Positions 26,486 through 35,106 of a stretch of DNA of 64,000 nt are shown piece by piece. The DNA comes from Acidimicrobiales bacterium (GTDB taxonomy: Bacteria; Actinomycetota; Acidimicrobiia; Acidimicrobiales; Aldehydirespiratoraceae): NCBI GenBank assembly GCA_040219515.1, contig JAVJSI010000017.1:124001-188000 (forward strand), given 5' to 3'. The notes under the pieces are model-generated. The model saw only the letters and a program-made list of their open reading frames with translations. It was not told where the DNA came from and made no database searches. The position numbers and the translations under genes were made by a program. Each line of letters starts with the position of its first letter. The stretch's first letter is position 1.

Positions 26486-28303
26486 ATGTCTCCCTTCCGA
26501 TTCTGCGCGATCGTCACCGGCGTCGTCTATCTGACCTGGCGGCTGATCTTCACCTGGGAGGGAGCGAACCCGGTGTTGTTCTTCCTGCTGCTGGCCGCCG
26601 AGGCCTTCGGATTCGTGCGGGTGCTCACCGAGACGTCGCTGCTCGGTGATGTCCGTCCGGCCATCCGGAATCCCGAGAAGACCATGGCCCCCGACGGCGA
26701 TGTCATCCTCGTCGTCACCGACGAGCCGGCGAGCGAGGTCCATGCGGCCGTGCTCTCCGCCCGCGTCATCTCGGGCTACAACAACCTCCGCATCGTCGAC
26801 CGGGACAACCGCCCTGATGTCGCCAACCTCGCCCGGCGACTCGGTCTCGTCCGCATCGTCGGCAGCCCTCGCGCCGACCTGGGCGAGCTGATCGACCGGG
26901 CCATGGGTGACTGCACCTCGCTCTTCGCGCTCCTCATGCCCGCCGATCTCGTCGTGATGCCCGACATCCTCGAGGTGACCGCGAGCGCGTTCGACGACCC
27001 GTCGGTCGCGGTCGTCGCATGCCGAGTCGAGAACGTGAACGCCGTCGACGCCGTGGACTTCGGCGGCTACGGGGAACACCGACGACGCGATGAACTCATG
27101 GTGGCGAAACTCGACGACGCCGAGGCGCTGCCGTGGTGGCCGGGCCTCGCGGTCGTCCGCCGTAGCGCGGTGAGTGAGATCGGGGGAATGAGTCGTGGTC
27201 GCCAGGGGGTGACGATGTCGACCGGCGTGCGTCTCCAGGCCGTCGGCTGGAAGATCACCGATGTGCCGGTGATCGTCGGTCGTCGACTCGCCCCGTGGAC
27301 CGACGATCGGCACCTGCATCGCTGGGCTCGCGACCTGCACGAGCGGCTGTCGGTGCTCGTCGACGACGAGGCTCCGCATCGCAACGAACACGCGACACCG
27401 CTTCGTCGTCGGGTCTATCGAGCCGCCGATCTCCACATCGGACGCAGCATCCAACGCCTCGTCCTCCTCGGCGTCCTCTTCACCGTGCTCTACTCGTCGT
27501 CGTTGCCGCTCGTCGCCGACGCCCGAGTCCTGGTTCCGCTCTGGGGTGCCTGGCAGTTCGCATCGCTGCTCTATCGGCGCAAGGCCCAGGAACCGGTGGG
27601 GTTCACGAACTGGATCACCAACGATCTCCGCCTTCTCTCGACCGATCTCTACGTCGCGTTCCGGGCGCTGCCCGGCAAGCCTCTGGGTGTCGACCTGGTC
27701 GACCGGGCTCCCGGACGCATCGCCCGGACGGTCTTCCTCGTCGGCCTCCAGATCGCACTGGCGGGCTCGCTGGCCGTCTTCGGGCTCGGCATCGCTCGGC
27801 CGCCGCATGGGGATTTCGCGACCCTCGCCTCGCTCGCGGTCGCTGCCTGGCTGTGGGGTATGAGCCTTCAGGCCCGGACCGCGTCACGCCTCCACCAGAA
27901 GCGGCAGAACTTCCGAGCGAGCGACGAACTGCGGGTGCTCGCCAGCAAGGATCGCATGGGCGTGATCGGCGTATCACCGTTCGGCATCGACGTGGTCTCG
28001 GCGGATCCGCTGGGCATTGGTGAAAAGGTCCGTCTCGCCTTCGCTCTCCCCCAGGCCGACGGCTCCTCGATCAGATTCGACTGCCCCACGGCCGTGCGCC
28101 GCTGCTCCAAGACCCGCGGCGCCTACGTGTCCTACCTCCGCTTCGCCCAACTGAGCGACGCCGAGGTCGACCAGATCGCCGAATACACCGCCGTCGTCGC
28201 CGGCGTACACGGGCTGCGCGACAACCTCGAGAGCCCCCTGGAACATCTCGTCCCGATCGAAGCCACGCTGGTGAAGCCCCGAGCCGAGGTCGCAGAAGTC
28301 TGA
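26486..28303 (+). CDS. Degenerate cellulose-synthase-like glycosyltransferase with PilZ-like tail
   Basis: A 605-residue membrane protein. Two N-terminal helices (about 5-50) lead to a GT2-like domain (about 65-275) resembling BcsA, but acidic catalytic motifs are weak: LMPADLVVMPDIL stands where a DxD would be, MSTGVRL replaces the TED motif, and only HLHRWARDL recalls QxxRW. Further helices lie at about 320-345 and 410-465. The C-terminal 120 residues look like PilZ: RQNFR (RxxxR) followed by GVSPFG in place of D/NxSxxG. It may be a cyclic-di-GMP-responsive polysaccharide synthase or a catalytically dead regulator. It is divergent from yajQ. Confidence 0.65.
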   Translation: MSPFRFCAIVTGVVYLTWRLIFTWEGANPVLFFLLLAAEAFGFVRVLTETSLLGDVRPAIRNPEKTMAPDGDVILVVTDEPASEVHAAVLSARVISGYNNLRIVDRDNRPDVANLARRLGLVRIVGSPRADLGELIDRAMGDCTSLFALLMPADLVVMPDILEVTASAFDDPSVAVVACRVENVNAVDAVDFGGYGEHRRRDELMVAKLDDAEALPWWPGLAVVRRSAVSEIGGMSRGRQGVTMSTGVRLQAVGWKITDVPVIVGRRLAPWTDDRHLHRWARDLHERLSVLVDDEAPHRNEHATPLRRRVYRAADLHIGRSIQRLVLLGVLFTVLYSSSLPLVADARVLVPLWGAWQFASLLYRRKAQEPVGFTNWITNDLRLLSTDLYVAFRALPGKPLGVDLVDRAPGRIARTVFLVGLQIALAGSLAVFGLGIARPPHGDFATLASLAVAAWLWGMSLQARTASRLHQKRQNFRASDELRVLASKDRMGVIGVSPFGIDVVSADPLGIGEKVRLAFALPQADGSSIRFDCPTAVRRCSKTRGAYVSYLRFAQLSDAEVDQIAEYTAVVAGVHGLRDNLESPLEHLVPIEATLVKPRAEVAEV

Positions 28304-28329
28304 ACGGCAGATAGTCTTTTCTCGTCCAG

Positions 28330-28412
28330 GGGTCGGTGCCCGAGCGGCCAAAGGGAACGGGCTGTAAACCCGTCGGCTTTCGCCTACGAAGGTTCGAATC
28401 CTTCTCGGCCCA
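28330..28412 (+). tRNA. tRNA-Tyr (anticodon GTA)
   Basis: A class II tRNA with a long variable arm: acceptor GGGTCGG/TCGGCCC, anticodon loop with GTA in GGGCTGTAAACCC, variable stem GTCGGCTTTCGCCTAC, T-arm GAAGG-TTCGAAT-CCTTC, discriminator A. CCA is not encoded. A strong terminator follows 8 bp later. Confidence 0.95.
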
Positions 28413-28420
28413 CGTGACAC

Positions 28421-28455
28421 GAGACCCGGCGCCCAGCGCCGGGTCTCGCAGTTTT
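28421..28455 (+). terminator. Intrinsic terminator after tRNA-Tyr
   Basis: A perfect 12-bp stem (GAGACCCGGCGC / GCGCCGGGTCTC) with a 3-nt loop at 28421-28447, followed by gcaGTTTT. Confidence 0.88.
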
Positions 28456-28467
28456 CTCAACTGTTGG

Positions 28468-28502
28468 CTCACGCCAACATGCGGTTCTCACGCCAACATG
28501 CG
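28468..28502 (-). repeat. 16-bp direct repeat at the 3' end of the GNAT gene
   Basis: CTCACGCCAACATGCG occurs at 28468-28483 and 28487-28502 (period 19). The second copy encodes the last codons and stop (Arg-Met-Leu-Ala-stop) of the acetyltransferase gene, so a second copy of the gene end lies just downstream. Confidence 0.8.
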
Positions 28503-28976
28503 CTGCATCACGACGACGTCGAGCCAGCGGCCGAACTTGCGGCCGACCTCTCGCTCGGTGCCCACCACCTGGAATCCGCAGGACTGGTGCAACCCGATGC
28601 TGGCATCGTGACCCCCGACGACTCGGGCCATGATCGTGTGGAAGCCGCGGCTCGTCGCAACATCGATCAGTTCGTCCATGAGGGCCCGTCCCACTCCGGC
28701 CCCCCGGGCGGACTCGGCGACATAGACGCTGTTCTCCACCGATGTGCGGTAGGCGGCCCGGGGCCGATACGGCGAGAGCGACGCGAAGCCGGCGACCTCC
28801 GTGTCGATCTCGGCGACCACCACCCCGAACGCACCCTCGCGCTCGCGGATCCATTCCTGCTGTGCTTCCAGCGAGCGGGGCTCGAGATCGAAGGTGTGGG
28901 TCGTTTCCAGGACTTCGCGGTTGTAGATCGTGCGCAGCGCCTCGGCGTCGTCGATCGTGGCAAGTCGCAGCTTCAT
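28488..28976 (-). CDS. GNAT family N-acetyltransferase (Pat/MnaT-like)
   Basis: A 162-residue GNAT enzyme of the phosphinothricin/methionine sulfoximine acetyltransferase type: IYNREVLETTHTFD near the N-terminus, YVAESARGAGVGRALMDELI as the acetyl-CoA motif A, and GLHQSCGFQVVGTEREVGRKFGRWLDVVVMQR at the end. The family detoxifies glutamate analogues or acetylates free amino acids; the true substrate is unknown. ATG 28976 overlaps the stop of the upstream SDR by 4 bp (ATGA). The end of the gene is duplicated in tandem. Confidence 0.9.
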   Translation of the reverse strand: MKLRLATIDDAEALRTIYNREVLETTHTFDLEPRSLEAQQEWIREREGAFGVVVAEIDTEVAGFASLSPYRPRAAYRTSVENSVYVAESARGAGVGRALMDELIDVATSRGFHTIMARVVGGHDASIGLHQSCGFQVVGTEREVGRKFGRWLDVVVMQRMLA

Positions 28977-29743
28977 GGGTTTGCGGCCACCTTGCCGGTG
29001 ACGCGCCGCAGGGCCGCCAACGGCGCGACCTTCAACAGGCCGACTGCGACGGTGTTGAGCGCGCCGGGTACGACGCGGGCCTTGCCCTCCGCGACGGCGG
29101 CCAGCGCGCTCGCGGCCACCGTGTCGGCGTCCTGCCAGAACGCGTTCGGGTAGCGACTCGCGTCGGCCTCGGCCCGCTCGTGGAACTCGGTCCGCGTGAA
29201 GCCTGGGCACGACACCGTCACGGTCACCCCGGAGCCGGCGAGCTCCTGGTGCAGCGACTCGCTGAAGCTGTTCACGAATGCCTTGGTGGCGGCATAGGTC
29301 GCACTCCCGGCGGACGGGAGGTAACCGGCGACGCTGGCGATGTTGAGGATGCCGCCCGAGCCGGCGCGGACCATCGTCGCGGCCGCGGCGTGCGACAGCT
29401 CGTGCAGGGCCAGCACGTTGACGGCCACCACCCGCCGTTCCTTCTCGTAGTCGAGCGCGGCGAAGGATCCGGAGAAGCCCAGGCCCGCATTGTTGACCAG
29501 GAGGTCGATCGGATCCTCGCTCGATGCCAGGCGGGCACCGATACGAGCGACGTCGTGGGGATCGGCGAGGTCGGCCACCAGGACCTCCACGTCGACGGGG
29601 ACATCGGCGGCCAGGGCATCGAGTCGGGCCTCGTCACGGGCGACCACGACCAGTGGGGTGCCCTGCTCGGCGAGCTGGCGCGCGATCGACGCGCCGATAC
29701 CGCTCGACGCGCCGGTGACCAGTGCGCGTTTCCAACGGGACAT
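28973..29743 (-). CDS. Short-chain dehydrogenase/reductase
   Basis: A 256-residue SDR of the DltE/YqjQ-like subgroup: ALVTGASSGIGASIARQL as the cofactor site, NNAGLGFSG, Ser in NIASVAGYLP, YAATKAF (Tyr/Lys), and a C-terminal extension typical of membrane-associated lipid SDRs. The Arg in VVVARDEARL after beta-2 favours NADP(H). It is translationally coupled to the GNAT gene and divergent from a DUF2237 gene by 60 bp. The substrate is unknown. Confidence 0.9.
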   Translation of the reverse strand: MSRWKRALVTGASSGIGASIARQLAEQGTPLVVVARDEARLDALAADVPVDVEVLVADLADPHDVARIGARLASSEDPIDLLVNNAGLGFSGSFAALDYEKERRVVAVNVLALHELSHAAAATMVRAGSGGILNIASVAGYLPSAGSATYAATKAFVNSFSESLHQELAGSGVTVTVSCPGFTRTEFHERAEADASRYPNAFWQDADTVAASALAAVAEGKARVVPGALNTVAVGLLKVAPLAALRRVTGKVAANP

Positions 29744-29803
29744 GTGACCTCGATCGTGGTGGGCGATGGCAGCTCCGAATCTACTGCCGTGGTTGTATGT
29801 GGG

Positions 29804-30187
29804 ATGCCCCTGCCCCACGACGCTCGAAATGTTCTCGGCGGCGCGCTCGCCGAATGCGGCACCGATCCCGTCACCGGCTTCTTTCGCGACGGCTGCTGCA
29901 ACACCTCGGACGACGACGTCGGCTCCCACACCGTGTGCACCACGGTGACGGCTCGCTTCCTCGAGTTCTCCAAGGAGTCCGGCAACGACCTCTCGACCCC
30001 CCGACCCGAGTGGGGATTCGCCGGTCTGCAGCCGGGCGACGGATGGTGTGTGTGCGCGGCTCGTTGGCTCGAAGCCGCATTGGCCGGTGCCGCCGCGCCG
30101 GTGCGACTCAGCGCCACCCACGAGCGCGCACTCGAGGTGGTGCCGCTCCAGATGCTGCGGGCGCACGCGGTCGACGCCGAGAACTGA
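29804..30187 (+). CDS. DUF2237 family protein
   Basis: A 127-residue protein that matches DUF2237 almost throughout: NVLGGALAECGTDPVTGFFRDGCC, then DVGSHTVCTTVTARFLEFSK, NDLSTPRPEWGFAGL and GDGWCVCAARWLEA. Six conserved Cys residues suggest metal binding or redox activity. No reaction is known for the family. ATG 29804 is chosen because the conserved domain begins seven residues later; upstream in-frame codons belong to the divergent promoter. It is convergent with an F420-type oxidoreductase gene, 8 bp apart. Confidence 0.85.
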   Translation: MPLPHDARNVLGGALAECGTDPVTGFFRDGCCNTSDDDVGSHTVCTTVTARFLEFSKESGNDLSTPRPEWGFAGLQPGDGWCVCAARWLEAALAGAAAPVRLSATHERALEVVPLQMLRAHAVDAEN

Positions 30188-30195
30188 TCGGCGCG

Positions 30196-31233
30196 TCAGG
30201 CGGCCGCCACGTCGCGTGCCACCTGGGCCCACCGATCGAGGATGTCGGGATGGGTCCGCAGCTGACTCGACGCGGTGTAGGTCATCAGCCGGGTCGAGGG
30301 CGCGACGTCACGGTAGCGAGAAACGAGATTCGCGCCGAGCGTCGACCACGATCCGGAGACGGTGTAGTGATCGAGGATGTCGTCGGTGATCAGGCCGACC
30401 ATGCCGGCGAGATCGCCGTCGCGCTGGCGGGCGTGGAGTTGCTCCGACAGCCCGTCGAAGCCGTGGGTCTCGAACACGGGTGAGTAGGTGCGGGTCGACC
30501 CGTAGAAGGCGATCATCTGTCGGGCGTGCTCGCGGGTTGCCGCGAGTTCCTCGTCGGTGTCGCCGACCGGCGTCATCACCGGGATCTCGAAGGTGATGTC
30601 ACCCAGTTCACGACCGCTGCGCGCCGCGCCCTCCGCCACATGCGGCCGCTGCCGTTCGACGATGTACTCGGGCGAGTTGAACGGATGGATGTGGATGCCG
30701 TCGCACACCTCGCCGGCCATTCGACTCATCCAGGGGAGCACGGCGGACACGAAGATCCGCGGGTCGGGCGCGTCGATCGGGCCGGGCGACCATTGCGCAG
30801 GGAGCAACGAGAACTGGTAGAAGTCACCCTCGAAGTGGAGCTTCTCCTCACCGCGGAAGGCCCGAAAGATCGCCTGGATCGAGCGGACGTACTCCTTCAT
30901 CCGCGGGCCCGGCGGCGCGTACTCCGACGAGTAGCGGCGTTCGACATGGGCCTTGACCTGTGTGCCCAGGCCGAGGGTGAAACGACCGTTGGTCGCGTCG
31001 GCGAGCTCCCAGGCCGTGGACGCAGTGATCATCGGGCTGCGCGGGAAGGCAACGGCGACCGCGGTGCCGATACCGAGCTGCTCGGTCGCGAGCCCGGCGG
31101 CGGCGGCAGACAGGTAGGCGGTCCGCCCCGACTCGGTGAGCCAGAGCGTGCCGAACCCGGCGGCCTCGACCGCGTGCGCGTGGCGTTGCATCGAATGCAG
31201 TTCCATCGAGCCGGACATGATGTCGAGTTCCAT
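30196..31233 (-). CDS. LLM-class (F420-dependent) oxidoreductase
   Basis: A 345-residue luciferase-like TIM-barrel oxidoreductase. It shows AEAAGFGTLWLTESGRTAYL-type opening strands, IGTAVAVAFPRSPMITASTAWELAD and GRFTLGLGTQVKAHVERRY, then a TIGR03617-like layout in the C-terminal half. In actinobacteria this branch generally uses coenzyme F420 rather than FMN; that is family knowledge, not seen directly. The substrate is unknown. ATG 31233 is chosen over 31377, whose extra residues lack the fold. It is divergent (130 bp) from the GGDEF-EAL gene. Confidence 0.85.
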   Translation of the reverse strand: MELDIMSGSMELHSMQRHAHAVEAAGFGTLWLTESGRTAYLSAAAAGLATEQLGIGTAVAVAFPRSPMITASTAWELADATNGRFTLGLGTQVKAHVERRYSSEYAPPGPRMKEYVRSIQAIFRAFRGEEKLHFEGDFYQFSLLPAQWSPGPIDAPDPRIFVSAVLPWMSRMAGEVCDGIHIHPFNSPEYIVERQRPHVAEGAARSGRELGDITFEIPVMTPVGDTDEELAATREHARQMIAFYGSTRTYSPVFETHGFDGLSEQLHARQRDGDLAGMVGLITDDILDHYTVSGSWSTLGANLVSRYRDVAPSTRLMTYTASSQLRTHPDILDRWAQVARDVAAA

Positions 31234-31363
31234 GATCCCCCGTGTGCCGGCCCCGAGAAGGGCCGCTCCGTCCACGCGAACGTAGTGGGGCCGTTGCCTC
31301 TGGGCCTCAACTCGTCGGCAGGGAGGCCGATCGAAAAGCAAACGACTCACGAATCGGTGCCCC

Positions 31364-34300
31364 TTGCCGTCATCCACCTCCGACGTTCACGATTCCGCAT
31401 CGAGCCCGTCATCGCGCAACCCGCTGGCCATCGTCGACGGGGTCGGTGGCGCGCTCGCAGCCGCGGATGGGGAGAGCGTCGCTGCCGGCTTCGCAGAGTC
31501 TCTCCGGCTACTGGCCGAGGGCTTCGACGCGAGCCTCAGCACGATGTTGCGGTTCGCAGACGACGGTGCGCATCTCATCGGGCTCTGGGCCGGTGGGCGA
31601 TTCGTTCGCGATCCGCAGATTCGCATCGGCAACGAACACCTGCCGCGCGGGATGCCGTTGCGATCGAGCCGCGAACCGCTCACGCTGGCGCCGGAGTTCT
31701 TCGGCGCCGAGTTCGCCTCGTTGCTCCGTGACCTCGGTGACGGTCAGGTGTTGCTCATCGCCCCGATCAGTGATGCGAACCAGGTGACCGGTGCCGTGGC
31801 CGTGCTCGCGCCGGGAGACTTCACCGAGGAAGATCGGGTGGCACTGCAACTCAGTGGGGAGCTCCTCTGGCGCCACGTTCGTCACCACGACTCGCGTGAC
31901 GAGCTGCACGAACGGGCCGAGATCGCCGAGATCCTCGCCCGGGTGGGGGCCCGCTTGCACGAAGGGGGGCTCGACGAGGCCGGTGCGATGACTGCCGACG
32001 TCGTCGAGTTGGCGGGCGGCTATGTCGGCGCCGACCGGATCGTCATCTACGAACGGACTGCGTCGGGCGTGCTCGCCGTGGTGGAGTGGCCACCGCGTGA
32101 TCCGCGCACGAGCGCGGGGACCGTGGACTTCGCCGAGACTGACTGGGCTCGGATCGGGCAGGGGCCGATCAGCTGGAGCGAACTCGAGTCGGATCCCGTC
32201 GTGTCGAAGATCCGTGGGCTGCACAACGCCGGTCTCGTGGTCCCCGGCATCGTCGAGGGTGAGGTCGTCGGGGCATGGGTCCTCGCGAAGTACGACAATC
32301 GTCCCTTCTCACGAGCGCACCGTGAGCTGTGCGTCTCGATCGTCGACCTGCTCGGCCAGTTCAGGATTCGGCTGAGAGCTGAGTATGCGCTCGAGCGCCG
32401 CGGACTCGTCGAGCAGTGTCGTACCGAACTCGCCGAAACGTTCGTCAACTCATCACCGTCCGCCGTGGACGCCGCATTGGCGGCCGCCCTCGAGCGGATC
32501 GGTGGGGTGTTCGACGCCCGCCAGGTGCGTTGGGTCGAGCCTTCACCCGACCGGGCCGGCTCGTTCGTCGCGATCGAGTGGTCAGACGAGACGGATCCCG
32601 ACACACCACCGGTGTTCCGGCCGACCACCCTCGTCCTCGACCCCGGGGGTGCCACGGAACCGTTCTTCCTGCCGTCCGAGGACGATGCCGATCCGAATCC
32701 CGAGGAGTCGGCGTTGTCCACGCTCGTCATCCCTGCAGTGGTCGGCGACCGGACGTGCGGTGCGCTCACGCTCTCCGACGAGGGTCTCAGTCGCGCGTTG
32801 CCGCCGGTCGAGCTGCGTGCTCTGGTCGACCTGGCCGGACTCGTCCACCAGGCCCGCCGTCGTGCGCATCAAGAAATCGAGGCCGAATACCGGAACCGAC
32901 TCGACGGACTGCAGCTCCGACTTGCCCACCGCTTTCTGGACCGCACCGTCGTCGACGACGGACCGGTGCTCGAGTGGGTGCTCGGCGAGATCGGTGATGC
33001 GCTCGAGTGCGACCTGATCGCGTTCGCAGAGTTCGTCGGCTCGACCGAGGGCGAGATCCACTGGTGGTCGCGCCAGGACACCCACGCCGAGGTCGCGGTG
33101 GCGATGTCGAATCGTCAGGCCACCTTCGACGACCATTTCCGACAGTGTCTCGAGGCCGGGGAACCGACGGTGACCCGCAGTCGACTCCTGCCGGAACACG
33201 TCCGGCAAGGGGCCGAGATCATTGCCGGCGATGAGTTCTCGATGCTCCTGGTGCCGTTTCGGGCACCCGGCATCGCCCTGATGCTGGGGGTTTGCACGCT
33301 GGGCGATCGCGAATGGCAGACCGTCGAGACGGCGATGCTCCAGAAGGTGATCGGCCAGGTTCGCCAGTTCATCGAAGTGGTGGCGAGTCGCCGTCGCCTG
33401 GAGTACGACGCGACGCACGACGAGCTCACCGGCCTCGCCAACCGCCGCCGGCTGCACGAGGAGTTCGCGGCCCTGGTCGGCGCCGGTCGGCGGGGCGCGA
33501 TGCTGATGATCGACATCGACCGCTTCAAGGTCGTCAACGACTCCCTCGGTCACAGTGCCGGCGACGCCGTGCTGGTGGCGCTGGCCGACCGCATCCGTAC
33601 GTCGGTACGAGATTGCGACCTGGTGGGACGTTTCGGCGGCGACGAGTTCGCGGTGGTGGTCCCCGACGGTGTGGGTGAGATGGAGTTGGCGGCCACCGCC
33701 GATCGTCTCATCGAAGTGATCCGTGAGCCGATCGTGGTGCGCGGTACGACGATCATCCCGACCTGCAGTATCGGCATCGCAGTGTCCGGGGAGAGCGACG
33801 ATGTGGAAGCGGTGTTGCGCCACGCCGATGCGGCGCTCTACGAGGCGAAGGCCAAGGGTCGCGATCGCTATGAGTTCTTCGACGACGCTCGCCGACAATC
33901 CCTCACGGACCGATTGCACCTGGAGACCGCGCTCCGTAGCGGGGTCGCCGCCGGTGAGTTCGAACCATGGTTTCAGCCCGAGTACGACATCGAGACCGGT
34001 CTGGTCGTCGGCGTCGAGGCGTTGGTTCGCTGGCACCATCCCGAGAAGGGCATCATCGAGGCCGGCGACTTCATCGAGGCCGCCGAGGAGATCGGGCTCG
34101 CTCCCGAGCTGAGTCGGATCGTGATCGCGAAGAGTTTCGCCGCACTCGAGGGCTGGATCGTCGAAGGGTTCGACACCCGCCTTCGGGTGAACGTCGCCAT
34201 CGCGCAGCTGCACTCGGCCGACGTCGCTGCGCAGCTCGCCACTGCGCTCGATGCGTACGGCATCCCAGCCGAACGGCTCTGCATCGAGATCACGGAACGT

Positions 34301-34669
34301 TGTCTGATGCTCGATCCCGGGAGCGCGTTGGAGGCGCTCGAGGCGGTGCGCGGACTCGGGGTCGAGGTGGCGATCGACGACTTCGGAACCGGCCTGAGTT
34401 CACTTGCCCGACTCAAGCACCTGCCCGTCGACACGCTCAAGATCGATCGCACCTTCGTCTCGGGCATCGTCACGAACGCGACTCATCGTGAGATCGTGCG
34501 CACGATCATCGGACTGGCCCGCGGTCTCGGCCTGGGCGTGGTCGCCGAAGGAGTCGAACACGTCGAACAGGCGGAGTTGCTTCTCGAGCTCGGCTGCCGG
34601 CGAGCCCAGGGATGGCTCTGGTCCCCGGCCCTCCCTGCTGCCGAGGTGCCCCGCCTGGCCCGAGTGTGA
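31364..34669 (+). CDS. GAF-type sensor with GGDEF and EAL domains
   Basis: A cytoplasmic protein of 1,101 residues. About 670 N-terminal residues form several GAF-like sensor units. GGDEF occupies about 685-845, with an intact GGDEF signature at 758-762 in VGRFGGDEFAVVV. EAL follows (about 860-1095), with EAL at 885-887, IEITERCL, DDFGTGLSSLARLKHLP and KIDRTF, and AEGVEHVEQAE, so the phosphodiesterase metal ligands look intact. It could make or degrade cyclic di-GMP; such dual proteins usually favour one. The start is uncertain: TTG 31364 has the only suitable position, and the next in-frame ATG is about 60 residues later. mftA begins 31 bp after its stop. Confidence 0.9.
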   Translation: MPSSTSDVHDSASSPSSRNPLAIVDGVGGALAAADGESVAAGFAESLRLLAEGFDASLSTMLRFADDGAHLIGLWAGGRFVRDPQIRIGNEHLPRGMPLRSSREPLTLAPEFFGAEFASLLRDLGDGQVLLIAPISDANQVTGAVAVLAPGDFTEEDRVALQLSGELLWRHVRHHDSRDELHERAEIAEILARVGARLHEGGLDEAGAMTADVVELAGGYVGADRIVIYERTASGVLAVVEWPPRDPRTSAGTVDFAETDWARIGQGPISWSELESDPVVSKIRGLHNAGLVVPGIVEGEVVGAWVLAKYDNRPFSRAHRELCVSIVDLLGQFRIRLRAEYALERRGLVEQCRTELAETFVNSSPSAVDAALAAALERIGGVFDARQVRWVEPSPDRAGSFVAIEWSDETDPDTPPVFRPTTLVLDPGGATEPFFLPSEDDADPNPEESALSTLVIPAVVGDRTCGALTLSDEGLSRALPPVELRALVDLAGLVHQARRRAHQEIEAEYRNRLDGLQLRLAHRFLDRTVVDDGPVLEWVLGEIGDALECDLIAFAEFVGSTEGEIHWWSRQDTHAEVAVAMSNRQATFDDHFRQCLEAGEPTVTRSRLLPEHVRQGAEIIAGDEFSMLLVPFRAPGIALMLGVCTLGDREWQTVETAMLQKVIGQVRQFIEVVASRRRLEYDATHDELTGLANRRRLHEEFAALVGAGRRGAMLMIDIDRFKVVNDSLGHSAGDAVLVALADRIRTSVRDCDLVGRFGGDEFAVVVPDGVGEMELAATADRLIEVIREPIVVRGTTIIPTCSIGIAVSGESDDVEAVLRHADAALYEAKAKGRDRYEFFDDARRQSLTDRLHLETALRSGVAAGEFEPWFQPEYDIETGLVVGVEALVRWHHPEKGIIEAGDFIEAAEEIGLAPELSRIVIAKSFAALEGWIVEGFDTRLRVNVAIAQLHSADVAAQLATALDAYGIPAERLCIEITERCLMLDPGSALEALEAVRGLGVEVAIDDFGTGLSSLARLKHLPVDTLKIDRTFVSGIVTNATHREIVRTIIGLARGLGLGVVAEGVEHVEQAELLLELGCRRAQGWLWSPALPAAEVPRLARV

Positions 34670-34700
34670 ATACTCTGTAGGAAACTTCGAGGAGGGCGCC

Positions 34701-34835
34701 ATGGAGCCGACCGACACACAGGACCGCACCACAACCGACGATTCGGCTGCCGAGGTGGCCGACACCGCCGAACTCGTCGAGGAAGAACTCCTCGTCGAGG
34801 AGATCTCCATCGACGGGATGTGCGGCGTCTACTAG
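34701..34835 (+). CDS. mftA: Mycofactocin precursor peptide MftA
   Basis: A 44-residue precursor of the redox cofactor mycofactocin. The leader is strongly acidic (VADTAELVEEELLVEEIS) and the end is IDGMCGVY, the conserved MftA terminus. In the known pathway MftC oxidatively decarboxylates the C-terminal Tyr and links it to Val, and MftE then releases the modified Val-Tyr pair. GGAGG at 34691-34695 lies 5 bp before the ATG. It is followed 4 bp later by mftB. Such small genes are easily missed; the C-terminal motif and the order A-B-C make the call secure. Confidence 0.96.
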   Translation: MEPTDTQDRTTTDDSAAEVADTAELVEEELLVEEISIDGMCGVY

Positions 34836-34839
34836 TCCC

Positions 34840-35106
34840 GTGGATTTCGATGCCGGCCGTCGCTACCGCTTGCACGAACGTGTCGCGCTGCGCCCCGAGC
34901 CGTTCGGCGCGCTTGCGTATCACTACGGCAACCGGCGCCTGAACTTCCTGCGGGCGCCCGAACTCGTCACGCTCGTCGAGTCGCTGGCCGATCACGACAA
35001 CCCCCGGGCGGCCTTCGACGCGTCCGGAATCGAATCACGACGCTGGCCGTCGTTCGAGAAGGCGCTCGCCTCTCTCGCCGCCTCCGACTTCCTGGTGACC
35101 GCATGA
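34840..35106 (+). CDS. mftB: Mycofactocin peptide chaperone MftB
   Basis: An 88-residue RiPP recognition element related to PqqD. In the pathway it binds the MftA leader and presents the peptide to the radical SAM enzyme MftC. The visible pattern RYRLHERVALRPEPFGALAYHYGNRRLNFL, followed by a helical part with SLADHDNPRAAF, fits a winged-helix MftB. It starts with GTG 34840 four bases after mftA and overlaps mftC by 4 bp (ATGA), so A, B and C are made together. Confidence 0.93.
   Translation: MDFDAGRRYRLHERVALRPEPFGALAYHYGNRRLNFLRAPELVTLVESLADHDNPRAAFDASGIESRRWPSFEKALASLAASDFLVTA

Noticed and set aside
28421-28447. Operator palindrome after tRNA-Tyr
   Set aside because: Position directly after the tRNA, the 3-nt loop and the following T-run indicate an intrinsic terminator.
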